8,215 nucleotides of DNA, taken from the NCBI GenBank assembly GCA_017430835.1, contig JAFRMD010000077.1, forward strand, positions 1-8,215, in the 5' to 3' direction. The notes below the pieces were generated by a model that saw only the letters and a program-made list of their open reading frames with translations, was not told the origin of the DNA and did no database searches. This stretch comes from Methanosphaera sp. (GTDB taxonomy: Archaea; Methanobacteriota; Methanobacteria; Methanobacteriales; Methanobacteriaceae). Position 1 is the stretch's first letter; every line of letters begins with the position of its first letter. Both the position numbers and the translations under genes were made by a program. Shown here in pieces: positions 6,266 to 8,215 of this stretch.

Positions 6266-6775
6266 ATGTTATATAAAATTAATTCAAAGATTATTATTTC
6301 AACAAGCCGCAAACCATCCCAGATTACCCGAAGATTTGCCCAATTCTTAAAACATTATTTTAATGCCACTTACATCAACAGAGGAAAAACTAGTTTTACA
6401 AAAATATTAAATCAAGCAAAACAACATGAAAATTCAGTTCTCTTAATAATTACTGAAACCAAGGGCAATCCAAGCAATATTGATGTATATAATCTTGAAG
6501 ATGAGGATAATCCATTAATCAACATTCATTTAAGTGTATCATTGCCACAACACAATAATCCAATTAATACGAATGGTGATGAAATAACATTTATTAATAA
6601 AGTTAAAGATTACAACGAATTATTTGATGTATTTGCTCCCGTTGAAAGTAATGAAAAAATAAAAAGCAATTGTATACTCATCGAAGACAAAGAAGAGATT
6701 TGTGCAAGATTTTTTGACAAGAAAGGAAATGACACAAAATATAAGGTATATCTTAAGGGATTTAACATCTACTAA
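6266..6775 (+). CDS. Brix-domain ribosome biogenesis protein (Imp4-like)
   Basis: This is an archaeal Brix-domain protein, related to eukaryotic Imp4, Rpf1, Rpf2 and Brx1, which bind pre-rRNA during ribosome assembly. The 169 residues carry the family opening ISTSRKPSQITRRFAQFLKH at about 11-30 and a NRGKTSFTKIL segment at about 38-48. A predicted beta-alpha core follows with VLLIITETKGNPSNIDVY at 58-75. Archaeal members are single short Brix domains of about this length. Similarity is weaker after residue 100, where NPINTNGDEITF and the C-terminal strand region (EICARFFDKKGNDTKYKVYL) are less typical. GAGAT at 6254-6258 is a modest ribosome site. It lies after the rpoP terminator and ten codons or so before Pcc1, so those two are likely co-transcribed. 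The family call is firm; the exact rRNA target in archaea is not known to me. Confidence 0.88.
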   Translation: MLYKINSKIIISTSRKPSQITRRFAQFLKHYFNATYINRGKTSFTKILNQAKQHENSVLLIITETKGNPSNIDVYNLEDEDNPLINIHLSVSLPQHNNPINTNGDEITFINKVKDYNELFDVFAPVESNEKIKSNCILIEDKEEICARFFDKKGNDTKYKVYLKGFNIY

Positions 6776-6782
6776 TTCATTC

Positions 6783-6790
6783 AGGTGATT
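6783..6790 (+). promoter_or_regulatory. Ribosome binding site that decides the Pcc1 start
   Basis: AGGTGATT is the same motif as before SBDS. The in-frame GTG at 6785 lies inside it and is not the likely start; ATG 6794 is correctly spaced. Confidence 0.7.
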
Positions 6791-6793
6791 TGT

Positions 6794-7054
6794 ATGGGTG
6801 AAAAAAGTATTTTGAAACATATAGAAACAGAATTTTTGGTTGAATTAGATAGCTGTCATGATGCGGAGATTATATATAATTCAATCAGTCCTGAAGTTAG
6901 TTATGCACATAATGAGAGATCCGTTACCGATATAGAATTAATAGACAACACCATTCTTATTAAAATTAATTCAAATGATGTGGTATCTCTGCGTGCATCA
7001 ATCAATTCATATGTCAGGTGGATAAATTTATCCCTGGAAATCTTAAAAATATAA
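6794..7054 (+). CDS. pcc1: KEOPS complex subunit Pcc1
   Basis: Pcc1 is the small dimerising subunit of KEOPS, the complex with Kae1, Bud32 and Cgi121 that makes the threonylcarbamoyl-adenosine (t6A37) modification on tRNAs reading ANN codons. Pcc1 dimerises and contacts Kae1. From ATG 6794 it has 86 residues, the usual size. The conserved pattern is visible: an early EIIYNSISPE segment (about 25-34), a central R-S-V-T-D-I-E-L strand (45-52), and the family's diagnostic end S-L-R-A-S-I-N-S-Y-V-R-W-I at about 67-79. It follows the Brix gene by 18 bases. Pcc1 within the exosome neighbourhood is known in archaea, and it links tRNA modification to the ribosome genes here. Confidence 0.9.
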   Translation: MGEKSILKHIETEFLVELDSCHDAEIIYNSISPEVSYAHNERSVTDIELIDNTILIKINSNDVVSLRASINSYVRWINLSLEILKI

Positions 7055-7149
7055 TAGAGATAAAAAAGATATAATTATATAGTATTAAAAAATTTAAGAA
7101 TTATAATTTTTATTAAAGTTATTAGAAAAAACAATATTATGGTGATATA
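7055..7149. other. Spacer with possible promoter before prefoldin beta
   Basis: These 95 bases hold a TATAATTATA palindrome near 7071-7080 that could be a TATA box. They also hold an inverted repeat (AAAAATT near 7086 with AATTTTT near 7105) and the ribosome site GGTGAT at 7141-7146. No clear terminator follows Pcc1, so read-through into prefoldin is possible. Confidence 0.35.
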
Positions 7150-7497
7150 ATGGATATTCAACAAAATGTTCAAGAACAATTAAATCAATTCCAACAGGTA
7201 CAGCAACAAGCTCAATCAGTTGCTATGCAAAAACAGACTGTAAACTTACAAATTAATGAATCTAAAAAAGCTTTAGATGAATTATCTAAAACAAGTGATG
7301 ATCAGGAAGTTTACAAAACTGCCGGTTCTTTATTAATCAAAACAACAAAAGCAGAATCAGAAAGTGAATTAAAAGACAGCATTGAAATGTTGGAAATCAG
7401 AGCAAAAACCATTGAAAAACAAGAAAAACGTATTGCAAGCAGACTTGAAGAGTTACAAACCAGCATTCAAACTGCTATGAACCAAATGCAACAATAG
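7150..7497 (+). CDS. pfdB: Prefoldin subunit beta
   Basis: Prefoldin beta joins the alpha subunit in a jellyfish-shaped hexamer (two alpha, four beta). The hexamer holds unfolded proteins at its coiled-coil tips and passes them to the thermosome chaperonin. The 115 residues show the beta layout: an N-terminal coiled coil (about 1-48, very rich in glutamine), a central beta-hairpin with DQEVYKTAGSLLIKTTKAE (51-69), which is the family signature, and a C-terminal coiled coil (about 72-113). There are no cysteines. GGTGAT at 7141-7146 precedes the ATG. The gene is followed immediately by a terminator hairpin that overlaps its stop codon. It is a regular member of the archaeal exosome neighbourhood. 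Confidence 0.95.
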   Translation: MDIQQNVQEQLNQFQQVQQQAQSVAMQKQTVNLQINESKKALDELSKTSDDQEVYKTAGSLLIKTTKAESESELKDSIEMLEIRAKTIEKQEKRIASRLEELQTSIQTAMNQMQQ

Positions 7498-7528
7498 ATA
7501 ATTAATTTTATTCTATTGTATACTTTTT
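7491..7528 (+). terminator. Terminator hairpin overlapping the prefoldin beta stop codon
   Basis: ACAATAG (7491-7497) pairs with CTATTGT (7513-7519). The stem extends by A7498-T7512 and, across one bulged T, by TAA (7499-7501) with TTA (7508-7510), around loop TTAATT. A T-run lies at 7524-7528. The 5' arm contains the TAG stop. Confidence 0.6.
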
Positions 7529-7580
7529 ATTAACCACCATTTATTATGAACTATTTTTTTAATCAATTTATTAGGAGATT

Positions 7581-7862
7581 ATGAAATTGAAAGCATTAAA
7601 CGATGCAGAAGTAGAAGAGATTATTGATTTAGCTTATTCAACCAGTGAAAAATACATTCTAAAACATGTAAACAAAAAGGAATTTGAAGACATTAACATT
7701 ACCATTAACCTTCAAAGAGGCAAAGACAATTTTGACATTGACATCAACATTGATTTAGATACTGATGCAAATTTGCCGGAGGATTTAGCTCAAACGGCAG
7801 TTAAACTTAGCTTGGATGCTGTTGATGAATATGTTGAAAATAGAAATAAAAGATTAGATTAA
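7581..7862 (+). CDS. DUF3194-type conserved archaeal protein
   Basis: The 93-residue product matches what I know of the DUF3194 family, small archaeal proteins commonly encoded just after prefoldin beta; the function is unknown. It begins with an acidic helix (LNDAEVEEIIDLAYSTSEKY), a lysine-rich turn, an amphipathic strand region (INITINLQRGKDNFDIDINI, where alternating hydrophobic residues suggest beta strands), and a final helix (EDLAQTAVKLSLDAVDEYVE). There is no signal peptide, membrane segment or metal motif. AGGAG at 7573-7577 is the ribosome site. It starts 83 bases after prefoldin beta, beyond a terminator, and ends one base before the next gene, so it is probably co-transcribed with that one. 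The family assignment rests on position, length and sequence look. Confidence 0.75.
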   Translation: MKLKALNDAEVEEIIDLAYSTSEKYILKHVNKKEFEDINITINLQRGKDNFDIDINIDLDTDANLPEDLAQTAVKLSLDAVDEYVENRNKRLD

Positions 7863-7863
7863 T

Positions 7864-8215
7864 ATGATAATTCCAGTTTTTGATGTTAAAGATTCAGTTT
7901 GTGTAAGTGGCAAATCCGGAAATAGAAAGCAATATTCTCCATTAAAAAGTGTATATGGAAATGACTTGCTATCCATCTCACATAATCTTAAAAAGAGTGC
8001 TTTTAAGATGATTTATATTGCGGATCTTGACAAGATTGAAGGTGTTGGAGACAATAGCAAAATAATCGGGGAGATTAACAAGATTATTCCAGTTATGTTG
8101 GACAATGGCTGTTCCAACTATGAAAACTATGAAAAAAACAAGAAAATTTGCACCTACACTATATTGGCTACTGAAACAATGACCAACACAAATGACATAC
8201 TTGATATTATTGAAA
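7864..8215 (+). CDS. HisA-related TIM-barrel protein, 3' end outside the window
   Basis: The frame is open from ATG 7864 to the end of the window (117 codons seen). The start MIPVFDVKDSVCVSGKSGNR resembles the first strand of HisA/HisF (beta/alpha)8 enzymes, with an aspartate (D6) where HisA has its catalytic one. The second strand reads MIYIADLDKIEG, like the HisA D-L-D-G motif. However, the third strand is VMLDNGCSN where true HisA has a Gly-Gly-Gly-Ile phosphate loop. It therefore fits the group of archaeal proteins described as related to HisA (ProFAR isomerase) but not performing the histidine step; their reaction is unknown to me. A later TYTILATETM fits the next barrel strand. No ribosome site is evident. 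The ATG is one base after the DUF3194 stop, so translation is probably coupled. Confidence 0.8.
   Translation, partial: MIIPVFDVKDSVCVSGKSGNRKQYSPLKSVYGNDLLSISHNLKKSAFKMIYIADLDKIEGVGDNSKIIGEINKIIPVMLDNGCSNYENYEKNKKICTYTILATETMTNTNDILDIIE

Noticed and set aside
1..8215. CRISPR array, insertion sequence or integrase site
   Set aside because: No spaced direct repeats, transposase motifs, terminal inverted repeats or tRNA gene ends were seen. The only notable direct repeat is the in-gene psmA tail repeat.

Overview
The window is a very AT-rich stretch of archaeal DNA. It is best explained as part of a methanogen genome of the order Methanobacteriales, most likely Methanosphaera, with Methanobrevibacter as the alternative. 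The reasons are the archaeal gene set (proteasome alpha, SBDS, Rrp4/Rrp41/Rrp42, L37Ae, RpoP, Brix, Pcc1, prefoldin beta, a DUF3194-type protein), Shine-Dalgarno sequences of the AGGTGATT/GGAGG type, TATA-like boxes and low GC. The genus is inferred from composition and gene style, not from a search.

All recognised genes lie on the + strand. Region by region: (1) 2-439 is the 3' part of a small secreted protein gene, closed by a hairpin terminator. (2) 440-842 is non-coding leader and promoter DNA, followed by the 20S proteasome alpha gene (843-1727), which carries an unusual charged tail of about 55 residues. (3) 1728-2559 is a long gap. It holds a terminator, an 11-C tract, a 5'-truncated and apparently frameshifted remnant of a membrane protein gene (1822-2345), a second hairpin and an 8-C tract. 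(4) SBDS, rrp4, rrp41 and rrp42 (2560-5459) form a tight exosome block ended by a bulged hairpin with a T-run. (5) L37Ae and the 43-residue RNA polymerase subunit P (5763-6166) form a short unit with its own terminator. (6) A Brix-domain protein and the KEOPS subunit Pcc1 follow (6266-7054). (7) Prefoldin beta comes next with its own terminator, then a DUF3194-type gene one base ahead of a HisA-related gene that runs off the window.

The order matches the known archaeal exosome superoperon, in which RNA degradation, ribosome biogenesis, tRNA modification, chaperone and proteasome genes are kept together. Here the superoperon is cut into about six transcription units by visible terminators. The RNase P protein genes that often precede psmA in relatives are absent, and a secreted-protein gene stands there instead. 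I see no CRISPR array, tRNA, rRNA, insertion sequence or integrase. The core genes look ordinary. The less expected features are the alpha-subunit tail, the decayed gene between psmA and SBDS, the C-tracts behind terminator hairpins, and hairpins whose 5' arm contains the stop codon.
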